Below, piece by piece: positions 1-11,071 of a stretch of 64,000 nt of DNA (the stretch's first letter is position 1; the number at the start of each line of letters is the position of its first letter). Source of the DNA: Physella acuta (Eukaryota; Mollusca; Gastropoda; Physidae). The DNA lies in assembly GCF_028476545.1 (NCBI RefSeq), contig NW_026731886.1, positions 1 to 64,000 on the forward strand. Direction: 5' to 3'. The translations under genes were made by a program, and so were the position numbers. The notes beneath the pieces are model-generated. The model was not told the origin of the DNA. It saw only the letters and a list, made by a program, of their open reading frames with translations, and ran no database searches.

Positions 1-1725
1 ATTTTCAATGATCGTGTTAATTAATATTTTCAATGATCGTGATTGACTTAGTTTAATCGGCCACGCCATATAACCAGAGACCAGGAAAAATAACGCGAGG
101 ATATAATGTTAACGAATGATAGGGAAGCATGAAGTAAACAAAATAAGTTTCAATTTCCTGAAATTAAAAGAATTTATTAGAGGAGGTAATCGGTATTGAG
201 TTTACTGATGACCTATTTTAAAACAGCGGCGATTACGATTACGTGCTGACTTTATTTTTTGCTGAGTGTAAGTAGATTTACAAGATCTAGATTGGATAGA
301 TTCGTCGCATTTCTTATTGCGTTACATCTATTTTTCCCACAAAGGTTGCTGAGTTTTCCCAACGGTTTGATTTACTTAATCTCATCGTTTAGTCACGTGA
401 CTCAGTTTTTCTGGTACTCAATTTAAAAAAAAAATGACATGGAACTTGAATACAACTTTAGTTTTAAACTACCACACCATTAAGCTGGAACTTGAACACA
501 ACTTTTGTTTCAAACTACCACCCCATTAAGCTGGAACTTGAACACAACTTTTGTTTCAAACTACCACCCCATTAAGCTGGAACTTGAACACAACTTTTGT
601 TTCAAACTACCACACCATTAAGCTGCCATTAATCCAAACTTCTGTTAAATAAAACCTCAACCAGCAAGACACAATTGAAGAGAAGCGCCATTACTTTTGT
701 CTAACTAATTAATTAAAGGAGACGGTTGAGCTGCACCCCCCCCCACCCCCACGTCAGATGCTGGTAAAAATATCTTTAGGAAAAAAGTTAGTCACAGGTT
801 CATCAAAGTTCCCAGAATTCCCCCCCTTTCCCCCCCCCCCCACCCCCCCCCCCCCCCCCACCCATCACCAGCCGGACGAAACAGAAAAATATATTTCATA
901 TAGAAAATATATCCTTTCAGCAGTGTCCACTACCCCGGAAATTCAAGTCCCCCCCCCCCCGCCCCAAAGTAAAAAATGTCTGAAAGAAATACTACTCACC
1001 CCCCCCCCCCCCCCACACACACACTTAGACTTAAAGCAAACCAACCAATCACCAGCTTGACCACGTGTGTAACATGTGAAAAACAACACATTGTTGCCAA
1101 ACTAAAACTGGATCCCCCCTTATAAGATTGTATACCAACGATGTAGCCCCCCCCCCCCCCCCCACATATATATATTATAAGATTGTGTACCAACGATGCA
1201 GACTGTTTATTGCAATCTGATAAGCTTGTCTTCCTTCTTTTCTTTCTTTCTCGCCCTCCTTTATTTGGCTGCACACAACACATCAACAAAGTACGTCTTG
1301 ATTAAAAACACATTAATAAAGTGGCCCGTCTTGATTAACTAACACATTAATAAAGTGCCCCGTCCTTTAAAAAAAAACACATTAATATAGTGGTCAGTCT
1401 TGATTACATAGCACGATAACTTAAGTAGAACTTGTATAAGATCTAAGAAGCGCAACTACCCCCCCCCCCCCCCGCCCATCTCAAGATCTGATGCCCGTGT
1501 GTGCTGCTGATGTGTACCGTGACGTCAGCTTATTTATTTTATTCTATATGTGTCATGACAAGACGACGTTGAAAATATATAAAATCAGGTGTTTTTAATT
1601 GAGGAGAGAGGGAGAGGGGGGAGAGAGAGAGGGGCGGAGAGAGAGAGAGAGAGAGAGAGTAGGGTGTCTTATGAAAAGATTGGAGAGTGTAACAGGATAA
1701 GGAAAGCAGGGGAGGTAATGCTCAC
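1..1725. other. intron of the SAMD1-like gene; repeats and poly-C runs, no other gene
   Basis: This stretch follows a strong splice donor read on the minus strand (AAG then GTGAGC, donor at 1725-1720), so it is probably the first intron of the SAMD1-like gene. It holds a short tandem array (436-625), several C runs of about 10-20 bases (for example near 840, 1005, 1150 and 1460), degenerate copies of an ACACATTAATAAAGTG-like unit at 1280-1400 and a GA-rich tract at 1600-1660. No coding segment with family similarity is visible; open frames here come from the C runs. Confidence 0.5.
436..625. repeat. 46-bp minisatellite, about 4 copies
   Basis: The unit is about 46 bp and contains GGAACTTGAACACAACTTTT. 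The first copy is the most diverged. It lies in the presumed intron of the SAMD1-like gene. Confidence 0.85.
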
Positions 1726-2587
1726 CTTCAGGTGTGTTGACGTGCCGCCGCTGGACGTCCCAGGTGTCGTCTGGGATTTGTTCTTCGGGGGCCGTCCCCG
1801 CCTGGCCGGCTGGGGGAGCGCGTGGTGCGAGCCCTCTGACGTCACTGGGTCACGTGACACCTTGATGTCACTGCTGGACTCGTCGCTCAGGCCGGCGCCG
1901 AACCCCGGCCCATCCGGTGAGGCGTCCGACTTGCTCTCCGGCTTCCGGACCGTCTTGAGCGGCCGGATGCCGTTGTCGTCCACCTGCTCCATCTGCGCAG
2001 GCGTGATGACGTAGTTGCAGCTCATGAGCCGCTTGATGCGCCCCGCGTCAATCTCCCCGCTTGAGGATGACGGTGAGCGGACTCTTGAGGTGGTCGAAAC
2101 CCTCGCAGCTATCCCTCAACCACTTGTTCAGGCTCTCCAAGGTCACCCCCACCTCGGTGGCGTACTGGGATATTTTGGTCTTGATGTTGAGCGCCTGCTC
2201 AGGCTCGACCTGCTCCTGTTGTCCCTGCTCCTGCTGTCCCTGCTCCTGTTGGCCCTGCTCCAGCGCGTGGATCTGTGAGTTAGATATGTCCAGGATGGCT
2301 TCGATTATCTTGATGGAGACGGTGGTGGAGTTGAGCACGGCGCACCCCAGCACGCTCTTCCTCCACTTGGCAGCATTCCTGTAGCTGGTGCTGCCCTTGT
2401 AGTCCACTTTGATCACCGTCTCCGAGTCCACAAGTTTTTCCAGTTTCGCTTCCGTTTCAGCGGCGCTCAGCCCGAACCTGCGCCTCACCACATGGCAGAT
2501 GCGCTCCAAGTCGGGCCGGGCCTTTCTGCGCCTGAGGTGGTCGATCGTCTCCAGAATCCACTCCGTGTGTTTAGCGTTAGAATTCAT
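1726..2587 (-). CDS. SAMD1: SAMD1-like winged-helix chromatin protein, 5' coding exon (partial)
   Basis: This first coding exon starts at the ATG at 2587-2585 and ends at a donor after 1726; the gene continues beyond the left edge. Residues about 8-75 match the SAMD1 N-terminal winged helix, with cues WILETIDHLRRRKARPDLER, ICHVVRRRFGLS and YKGSTSYRNAAKWRK. In the known family this domain binds unmethylated CpG DNA and works with histone-demethylase repressor complexes. A QEQGQ-type glutamine repeat follows (12-bp units around 2215-2265), then a second helical region and an AT-hook (RRGRPPKNK). The SAM domain is not in the window. The reading frame breaks near 2050: the first frame stops at 2048-2050, while the next frame continues with EIDAGRIKRL and the AT-hook. 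One extra G in a four-G run would explain it, so this is either an assembly error or a real single-base change. KAT6A/B share a related N-terminal fold but match less well. Confidence 0.84.
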
Positions 2588-2960
2588 GATGAGAATCGCA
2601 GGCTTATTTTTACAAGTCGATCACAGTCAAATGACTGTTAACTCTAAGTAGGTCACACGCTTACACATTCGCTTAGAAAAAAATATTGATATCTCTCCCG
2701 ACACTTCCCCGTCGCAAGCTAGGACCAGGACGCCCAGATACGCTTTGCGCATGCGTACCAGCGCTCTTTGATGCATTATGGGTCTAAATCTTCGCAGCGC
2801 GCAGCTGTGAAAAGAGGCGAGAGCGCAGTGACGTGGTGTAGCGGGCCTACACACCTTCGCGTGTTACGTGGCGCTGTGTTACTGGGAGTAACTGTAGCGA
2901 GACGTCGAATTTATTTAAAAATTGGACAAGGAACGGTATTTAAAGGTCACTATTATAAAA
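2588..2960 (-). promoter_or_regulatory. probable promoter of the SAMD1-like gene
   Basis: This is the GC- and CpG-richer stretch just upstream of the SAMD1-like ATG. It contains an NRF1-like palindrome GCGCATGCG at 2747-2755. No TATA box is evident. Promoter function is inferred from position and composition only. Confidence 0.4.
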
Positions 2961-4010
2961 ACACTTGTAATCTCTCTCGTTAAAAATACTTTAAAAAAAA
3001 TCAAGTTGAGAGGGGAAAAAAGAAGACAAAATGGCATTATATTTAGCCCTGTTGCGTGTTTCTCTACGTCGCGATAGCCAGGCCTAAGTTAAACAAATAT
3101 AAAAAAAAAAAAAAACAATTTTTCTTGAAGAGTGTTTCGAAGTTTTGAAAAAAAAAATCATACATTGTTTGTACAGAACGCTACAACAAGAAAAAAAAAA
3201 CAACAACAACGTTTGTCTACTTTTTAGTTCAAGATGAAAATTAAAAACATCACAACAAAAGCAGCTATCAAAATAGTGAAAGACAAGCACCAATCAAGAC
3301 ACTAAATTAAAAGTACCAACTGATGTAACTGATGTAACTTGAGACAATAAGGGTATCTTTCAGGCGTTTTTCTCGTAGGAAGTTGGAGAGGGGAGGGGGG
3401 GGGGGGTTAAAATTTATAACTCCCTAGGGGGGGGGGGGGCACTTGAAATATATTTTTTTGGTATAGAGAAGAGGGTCTAGATGGTGGATCTTCACGGTGG
3501 CTGCATGGCAAAAAGTTGCACGACTAAGTTAATTAGCATAATTTTTTTAAAGGTAAGGGCTAAAAAACCAATAGAAACCGTTTAAAAAATCTAAAGGAAA
3601 AGTTAAAAACACACACGCAAACGGTAGAGAAAAAGAAAAGTTTTTATGGCAAAAGATTTTTTTAAAGGCATATAATCCCATGGGTGTGACGGGATATATG
3701 CGAGGGTGGTTCGTGTACTAACTAGGGTGGATGGGTTTAAAGATGACATCTTTAATGACGGCGGGCTGTTTGAGCTTGTATGTTGTTTCAACCCATGGTG
3801 AAACCAAGTGTCAAGAGAGTTAGCTCGGCGTTTTTTGTGTGTGGTGAGTTTCTTATTTCCTGGTTGATTTGTTGAAAGATGACACACTCTGATGAAACGA
3901 TAATGCGACACATTGGACACACGTTAAATGTGTCCTATTGTTAGCAGAGCTTAGCGTGTAAGGCTTCTAATCGGTGTGTAGTTCTTGCTGTGTGTTTTGT
4001 GTGTATTGAC
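2961..4010. other. intergenic, no gene seen
   Basis: AT-rich DNA with A/T runs (3100-3210) and two G runs near 3400 and 3430. The G run near 3430 is followed by CACTTGAAAT, which also occurs next to a G run in the small hAT-type element near 19800, so a decayed relative may lie here. No exon or RNA gene is recognisable. Confidence 0.4.
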
Positions 4011-4015
4011 CAATG

Positions 4016-4185
4016 TCCTTGTATTAGACAGGGTTACTGTCCTTGTATTAGACAGGGTTACTGTCCTTGTATTAAACAGGGTTACTGTCCTTGTATTAGA
4101 CAGGGTTACTGTCCTTGTATTAGACAGGGTTACTGTCCTTGTATTAGGGTTACTGTCCTTGTATTAGACATGGTTACAGTCCTTC
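4016..4185. repeat. 24-bp minisatellite, about 7 copies
   Basis: The unit is CCTTGTATTAGACAGGGTTA plus CTGT. The repeat is nearly perfect; one unit has lost the GACAG portion. The open frames through it are products of the periodicity. Confidence 0.9.
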
Positions 4186-5145
4186 GAAAGTTGAACTGGA
4201 TCTACAACTAATCAAAGTGTAACTAATGTGTGATTGTGAGAACTATCTGTTACAGATATTTTTTTTAAAGTCAACTGAGATGTCAGTTCCTCCACCACCC
4301 CCCCCCCCCCCTCCCACAAACATTTGTCCATATCGAAATGTAATTTTTACTGTTTTCGATTTAGTTTTTAACAAAAATTAAGGTTTATGTGCGGACTAGT
4401 TTTAAAAATCCCATGGGAAAAATGGGGGGAAAAATGCACTCTATGAATCGTATATTGACGTTTTATTAAAAAAAATGTCATCAGGGGTATATAATATTAT
4501 AAGCCAAAATAAAACACAAACGGTCTTGTTAAGTCCGACTAGGTATACAGATTCCTAAAACTGTATGCTTTATTTTTTCACAACAAACCTCATTTATTTA
4601 CAAGCGCTCTCGTGCGGCCAGATTTTAGTGGCCTAATTTAAACTATCGCACCCCCCCCCCCCCCCCCACGTGCGCGCTAACATTTTGTTAAGCTCACAAA
4701 AGCGACTTGACTTTGCCGAATGTGTAAATCGAAGTGTTCTCCCCTTATTTGTGACGTCACCAGCCTATGGAGATATGCGCGTTACACTAAATGTAAACAA
4801 ACCCTCCAGACATTTTGTTTTTGTTACCCCATTACAATAACATAGTTATAACTCTTTTATTTGAAGTTTATTTTTAATTCTCAAGCCTTTTATTGTACTT
4901 ACCGTATTCTATTTGTTTTTTGTTTTTTTCAAGCTTAGAAATGTCAGCAAACAATTGTTTTCTTTGTAAAGCGCTGAACCGCGCATGCGTGGTTCTGCAC
5001 TGTGTTAATGTGTAGGTTCACAAAACTAGAGTTGGTGCATAAAGTTGTACCGTTCTAGTTCCACCTAAATACAAAGGCAGTAGCAGGAGCCGACACGACA
5101 CAGGATTTCAATCTTTAAAGCACTTGTTTTGGATTGACGGAAAGT

Positions 5146-5177
<32 letters not shown>

Positions 5178-5600
5178 GAACAGCACATAGACCAGAGATA
5201 TTGGTGGATTAACTATCAACTTCAGAATCAATAGCAATACGACCACAGATATTGGTGGATTAACTATCAATACGACCAGAGATATTGGTGGATTGACCAT
5301 CAACTTCAATGAAGCGGTCTGCCTCGAGCATTGAGGGGGGAAAAGGAGGCGGGGGTGGGGGCACAATATTTTTTCCATAATTATGTTGATTGGAATACAA
5401 AATACTTTAAAATACTTATTTAGTAAGCCATAAATTATCTCTTGAACATTTAAGTATAAATTTACTATCTTAATTCGTTTAGTTGGACACGATTGGGGGG
5501 GGGGAGAGGCAATACAGTCGGGGGGTGGGTGGTTGAGGGGGGGGGGGGGGGCAGTGAGTGTGGTATATGTAGAGCCGATGATATTAATCGTTTCCATAAT
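4186..5600. other. intergenic with long C and G runs, no gene seen
   Basis: Contains C runs near 4300 and 4655 and an uninterrupted run of about 31 G at 5146-5176. Three partial copies of a unit containing AGATATTGGTGGATT occur at 5195-5300. A GCGCATGCG palindrome at 4981-4989 resembles an NRF1 site, but no gene start was found beside it. Confidence 0.5.
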
Positions 5601-5601
5601 G

Positions 5602-5883
5602 AGATAATCTGGCTTATATGGTTCATTAATGAGTTAATCTGTATTGTATCACTTACATGATTCATTAATGAGGTAATCTGGCTTATATGATTCATTAATG
5701 AGGTAATCTGGCTTATATGGTTCATTAATGAGGTAATTTGGCTTATGTGGTTCATTAATGAGGTAATCTGTCTTGTATCACTTACATGATTCATTAATGA
5801 GGTAATCTGGCTTATATCAATATGGTTCATTAATGAGGTAATCTGGCTTATATGGTTCATTAATGAGGTAATCTGTCTTATAT
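5602..5883. repeat. 30-bp minisatellite, about 9-10 copies
   Basis: The unit contains TTCATTAATGAGGTAATCTG. Some units carry an extra segment (for example near 5640 and 5780), so there are two unit lengths. Confidence 0.88.
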
Positions 5884-6028
5884 TGTGACCTGTATCAGAG
5901 TGCTTATCGACCACACGCCTCACCTGGGCCCACCTGTATGAACTAGGCCCTACCATAAATGTCAACAATTGGTTGGTCTATTATATTAGTCATATTCTTT
6001 CGAGTTCAAGAACTATACTTTGGCTGTT

Positions 6029-6535
6029 GCCACGTGAATATCTAGATTTTTGTCATATGAAGAATAAACGTTTTCACGTCAAGTCCAAGACTTTGTTGTC
6101 ACGTGAAGACCTAGACCTTGTCACGTGAAGACCAAGAGTTTGTCACGTGAAGACCTAGAGTTTGTCACGTGAAGACGTTGAGTTTATCACGTTAAGACCT
6201 ATAGTTTGTCACGTGAAGACCTATAGTTTGTCACGTGAAGACCTAGAGTTTGTCACGTGAAGACCTAGAGTTTGTCACGTGAAGACCTAGAGTTTGTCAC
6301 GTGAAGACGTTGAGTTTATCACGTAAAGACCTATTATTTGTCACGTGAAGACCTAGAGTTTGTCACGTGAAGACCTTGAGTTTGTCACGTGAAGACCTAG
6401 ACCTTGTCACGTGAAGACCTACAGTTTGTCACGTGAAGACCTAGAGTTTGTCACGTAAAGACCTAGACCTTGTCACGTGAAGACCTAGACCTTGTCACGT
6501 GAAGACCTAGAGTTTGTCACGTGAAGACTGAGACC
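6029..6535. repeat. 22-bp minisatellite of palindromic E-boxes (TCACGTGA)
   Basis: There are about 20 units of 22 bp, of the type GTCACGTGAAGACCTAGAG. Roughly 17 keep an intact TCACGTGA palindrome; three or four have TCACGTTA or TCACGTAA. TCACGTGA is the full-palindrome E-box recognised by USF, MITF/TFE and MYC/MAX-type bHLH-zip factors in animals. Whether any factor binds here is unknown. Confidence 0.92.
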
Positions 6536-7059
6536 TTGCAACATGTGTAGAAGTAAGAAACATCCCATTTAGACAAACGTGTGTCCGTGCAGGTTATGTG
6601 AGGTCACTCACCAACCAGAAGCCTTGTAAAGTGTCCCACATTGTGCGCGTGTTGTCTTTTATCTATAGATGAAGGTGTTCAGCGTGAGTGACGAATTTTA
6701 ATGGCTCATGGTGAGCATAGTGCATCTATAACACGGGCGACACACGGGCGACACACGCCAACACAAGCACCCAGACACGACAACTACCTTGTGAACCCGA
6801 GCAGGTAAGTAAACATTGTGTGTTGTTGTATGTTGTTGTATACCCTGTGTCATTCAGTCATTGAAGTCGTTGGTTAAATCACCACATGATGAGATAACTT
6901 ATCTCACTATCTCGGTATAAATAGGAAATATTGTGCGCAATTTTCGCATGCTTGTTAGCGTGAATTGGTTAACTAATCGCTGCGGATGTGGATTATGTCA
7001 GCAGTATGTGTGGCTGTGGTGTGTAATGGTGCGGGTAAGTCGTTTCATCTCTCGCACAG
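6536..7059 (+). other. spacer; possible non-coding first exon ending at 6804
   Basis: A strong donor (GAGCAG then GTAAGT) lies at 6804/6805. It could close a 5' non-coding exon joining to an acceptor near 11040, just before the unrecognised coiled-coil coding block. A second donor-like GTAAGT at about 7034 directly precedes the next minisatellite. There is no coding similarity, and the link is a guess from the splice motif. Confidence 0.22.
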
Positions 7060-7850
7060 TCGTCTCAACCTTTCTTTTCATTCATCAACTGCTTTCATTT
7101 ACCATTTCTTTTCATTCATCAACTGCTTTCATTTACCCTTTGTTTTCATTCATCAACTGCTTTCATTTACCATTTCTTTTCATTCATCGACTGCTTTCAT
7201 TTACCCTTTGTTTTCATTCATCAACTGCTTTCATTTACCATTTCTTTTCATTCATCAACTGCTTTCATTTACCCTTTGTTTTCATTCATCAACTGCTTTC
7301 ATTTACCATTTCTTTTCATTCATCAACTGCTTTCATTTACCCTTTGTTTTCATTCATCAACTGCTTTCATTTACCATTTCTTTTCATTCATCAACTGCTT
7401 TCATTTACCCTTTGTTTTCATTCATCAACTGCTTTCATTTACCATTTCTTTTCATTCATCAACTGCTTTCATTTACCCTTTGTTTTCATTCATCAACTGC
7501 TTTCATTTACCATTTCTTTTCATTCATCAACTGCTTTCATTTACCATTTCTTTTCATTCGTCAACTGCTTTCATTTACCATTTCTATCATTCATTAACTG
7601 CTTTCATTTACCTTTTCTTTTTATTCATCAACTTCTTTCATTTACCCTTACTTTTCATTCATCAACTTCTTTCATTTACCCTTACTTTTAATTCATCAAC
7701 TGCTTTCATTTACCCTTACTTTTAATTCATCAACTGCTTTCATTTACCCTTACTTTTCATTCATCAACTGCTTTCATTTAACCTTTCTTTTCATTCATCA
7801 ATTTCTTTCATTTACCCTTACTTTTCATTCATCAACTGCTTTCATTTACT
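7060..7850. repeat. 34-bp minisatellite with a two-unit higher-order pattern, about 23 copies
   Basis: The unit contains CATTCATCAACTGCTTTCAT. In the central part, units ending ACCATTTCTT and ACCCTTTGTT alternate regularly, giving a 68-bp higher-order repeat; the right end is more diverged. Because 34 bp has no stop in any of three frames, long false open frames run through it. Confidence 0.95.
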
Positions 7851-7993
7851 GGGGGATTACATAGAGAACATGGTCGATAGCTTTTAAATTTAAAGACCCG
7901 ACTTATTGAACACCATCACAAGAATGGTAGGTTGGTGAGGTGTGAAGATCTAAAGACAGTGACCATATTTGAATTTATCAGGTAGAGATGCAG

Positions 7994-8420
7994 GGGAGTC
8001 ACTAGGTCGGGCGTCACTAGGTCGGGCGTCACTAGATCGGGCGTCACTAGGTCGGGCGTCACTAGATCGGGCGTCACTAGGTCGGGCGTCACTAGATCGG
8101 GCGTCACTAGGTCGGGCGTCACTAGATCGGGCGTCACTAGATCGGGTGTCACTAGGTCGGGCGTCACTAGATCGGGCGTCACTAGGTCGAGCGTCACTAG
8201 ATCGGGCGTCACTAGGTCGAGCGTCACTAGATCGGGCGTCACTAGGTCGGGCGTCACTAGATCGGGCGTCACTAGGTCGGGCGTCACTAGATCGGGCGTC
8301 ACTAGATCGGGCGTCACTAGGTCGGGCGTCACTAGATCGGGCGTCACTAGGTCGGGCGTCACTAGATCGGGCGTCACTAGGTCGGGAGTCACTAGATCGG
8401 GCGTCATTAGATCGGGTGTC
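7994..8420. repeat. 15-bp minisatellite, about 28 copies, alternating G/A variant
   Basis: The unit is GTCACTAGGTCGGGC, alternating with GTCACTAGATCGGGC through most of the array, which makes a 30-bp higher-order unit. The 15-bp period leaves several frames open on both strands. These are not genes. Confidence 0.95.
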
Positions 8421-8885
8421 ACCCGTTGCGGTAGGTAATGGTGTCAGTCGGTGCGGTCCCACATACAGTAAATTTACTTTTTGTGATTGGTGTCACCCCC
8501 GTTTTAATCTTATTTTAAGTGAATAAAATATTGTCTTGATAGTACATTCTGTGATCTAGTTCACCCCTTAAATAGTGTCACCTGGCGCTGACCGCACCCT
8601 ACGCCCCCGCCTAGCGACCATTGTCACCCCCCCCCCCATTAGTTTCTATTTGAGCTTAAAACTTATACCTGAGGTGCGACAACTCATAAAGTCAACAAAA
8701 CGACATTGTTTGTATTTGTTATTAAAACAACCTTTTATAATTTTCATTCTCTGCTCAAAAGGAACACTGTGTGTAGGCCTACTTATATGTGTAAGTCTGC
8801 ATGTGTGCTTGGTCATTATGTGATATATCTGTTGTGTGGTTGTCTGTGTTTTTGAGTGTGTGCGTGCCTGTGTTAGTGTGTATAA

Positions 8886-8918
<33 letters not shown>

Positions 8919-9475
8919 TTAAACATACGTGTAGCGACCAAATGTTCTCATGTCATAGTGATCCAACCGCTGGTGATCGATCTATCGATGAGCCGGTGTC
9001 TGTAGCCTCAGTAGCCTGTACCCAGCTGTCTATCCTTTATTTCACAACACTTTCATTTGATTGGTAGCCAAGGGAAGATAACTATCAACCAAGGAAAGAT
9101 AACTCCCAATGAATCATTGAATAAACTCTCAGTATCGATTGGTTTTTAATGTACCCTGTCAAAACTAATGTTCTCAACTTTGTACTGGGACCTCGCTAAA
9201 CATCGCCCTTAGCTTGACACAAAGCAGTATACCCTGTCAGTATAAAATAAATATTTAAAAATACATATATTACAATAAATTAAAAAAAAAAACCTGATTT
9301 TTTTTTAAAATTGCTTCTTCTCCTATAAAACATTTGTGGTTCATATTTTGACTATTACCGCTTTTATTAAAGGAAGCACGTTTATTTTTAGTATATTTTT
9401 TCAAGCATTTGAAAAATTATAATTTAAAAAAAATATTTGTTTTATTTTCTCCCTTATTAATTCGTTCTTAATGAC
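8421..9475. other. intergenic with a (TG)n tract, no gene seen
   Basis: A (TG)n microsatellite lies at about 8887-8911. The rest is AT-rich single-copy-looking sequence with no recognised exon. Confidence 0.5.
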
Positions 9476-9620
9476 TGTATTGACAGTGACACCAAATTAT
9501 TTAATGTTGACATTGACACCAATTATTTAATGTTGACAGTGGCACCAAATTATTTAATGTCGACATTGACACCAAATTATTTAATTTTGACAGTGACACC
9601 AAATTATGTAAAGTTGACAG
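9476..9620. repeat. 27-bp minisatellite, about 5 copies
   Basis: The unit contains GACACCAAATTATTTAATG. The copies are imperfect. Confidence 0.85.
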
Positions 9621-9952
9621 TAGATCTATATAGGCCTAAATTATAATCTAAATTCATAGCAAACAACTTATAGGATTCTTTGAAAACTGTTCTGTCAGCA
9701 TATTCGTTTAGAAATGTTGACATTCATCGGAAATATTTTCATCTACATTTGATCTGCCTGAGTCGCTTCACTTGTTTTAAGCTCGTATCTTTGGAGACCT
9801 TCAATCAATCAATCACTCAGTCTTATTAACACTGAGGGTAGTAGGGGCAATAGATTAGAAAAATAGGTTAGAAATATAACAGATAACATGCTCCGCTTTT
9901 TCAAAAAGAACTATTATTTTACAATAAGCTTGCATATACACACACACACACA

Positions 9953-9957
<5 letters not shown>

Positions 9958-10035
<78 letters not shown>

Positions 10036-10839
10036 ACGATCCCATGGGGGGGGGGATCTTACCTTTTTTGGACATGGCTGAACGTGGGTTAATTAGGGTG
10101 TCACCTAGAGATTTATGGATGGGGGGAACTCTCGACGTGAACCCCCTTTTTCGTGGTCGGGCCAGCCCGTAATGAGAGATGCCACGGACTGGCGCAGGTC
10201 GTGAAAGAGACAAAGGGTGAGATGTTATTGTTGATGCTAGCGGGTTACCCCCCCCCCCCCCCTTTCTCACTTGAATCGCCTGGGCTGGTATGTAAATGTA
10301 GGGAAAAGCAGACTGGGGACGTATATAGCAGGGGTAGGGTTGACAACAGACGTGACCCAGATTGAACAGGTCTAGATGGAGACAATCAACGAGGCACGTG
10401 TAAGAATTAGGTCACATTTACGGACGACGGCATCAATGGGGGTAGGTGTAGAAGACACGTATCTAGTTGGCCTGGGGGACACTCAGAGAGGAGACTCACA
10501 AGGGACTCACACACGGAGACGGACTCGGATAGCTAGGTCTAGAGGAGACAGACATGGGGCGTCTCTGTGAGCTAGTTGACAGCCAAGAGATGCCTGTACT
10601 GCAGTAGACCTAGGCTAGTTAGACAGTTAGGGACAAGTAGGGTAGTCGTACTAAGAACTTTAGTTGGTGTAGCTAGTTGTGTATATTTCTGATTGTTGTA
10701 CTTTGGTGGCGGGTTAACTTTAAGTGTTGTAATTTGTGGAAATAAATATAGATCACTGAAGTTGGCGTTTATTTATTTTTATTTTTCTTCTTGTTTACGA
10801 TTCCCTGACTAGTTCGAAAGGATTAGAGAAGGGAGTCGT

Positions 10840-10905
<66 letters not shown>
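9958..10905. repeat. (TA)n microsatellite split by a solo LTR
   Basis: Pure TA dinucleotide tracts occur at about 9958-10031 and 10844-10905, directly abutting both ends of the LTR. The simplest reading is one (TA)n tract interrupted by the insertion. Confidence 0.9.
10032..10843. mobile_element. solo LTR of an LTR retrotransposon (fossil)
   Basis: An 812-bp unit begins TGTTACGATCCC and ends GGGAGTCGTAACA, the TG...CA inverted ends typical of LTRs; the CGTAACA-type ends recall Gypsy-like elements. Internally it has a TATA-like GTATATA at 10321 and an AATAAA at 10741, in promoter-to-polyadenylation order. No internal coding part or second LTR is present, so it is a solo LTR left by recombination. 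Target duplication cannot be scored because both flanks are TA repeats. The well-kept ends suggest it is not very old. Confidence 0.78.
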
Positions 10906-10909
<4 letters not shown>

Positions 10910-11071
10910 GGTCGTCCAATATATAATCAGCAGAATGATGTCCCTTGGTAAACGACAGATGTCCAAGCAAGTCAGACAGAATGTTGTGACCAGAGCATAG
11001 ACTGGAGTTGGTAGACCGCTTCATCCAACACTGTCTACAGGTCGCCTGGTTTCTGCATGAACTTTATCACA

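Noticed and set aside
3395-3450. G-run plus CACTTGAAAT motif resembling the MITE at 19762
   Set aside because: The terminal inverted repeats and target duplication are absent; the similarity is too short.
6986-7034. Short frame MWIMSAVCVAVVCNGAG ending at a GTAAGT, signal-peptide-like
   Set aside because: Only 17 codons, with no downstream exon that can be linked to it.
6933-7725. Open frames of 150-250 codons across the 34-bp minisatellite
   Set aside because: They are produced by a stop-free repeat unit read in all three frames. There is no start context, splice support or family similarity.
7916-8526. Overlapping open frames of about 170-185 codons on both strands
   Set aside because: The 15-bp unit is a multiple of three without stops, so frames stay open automatically.
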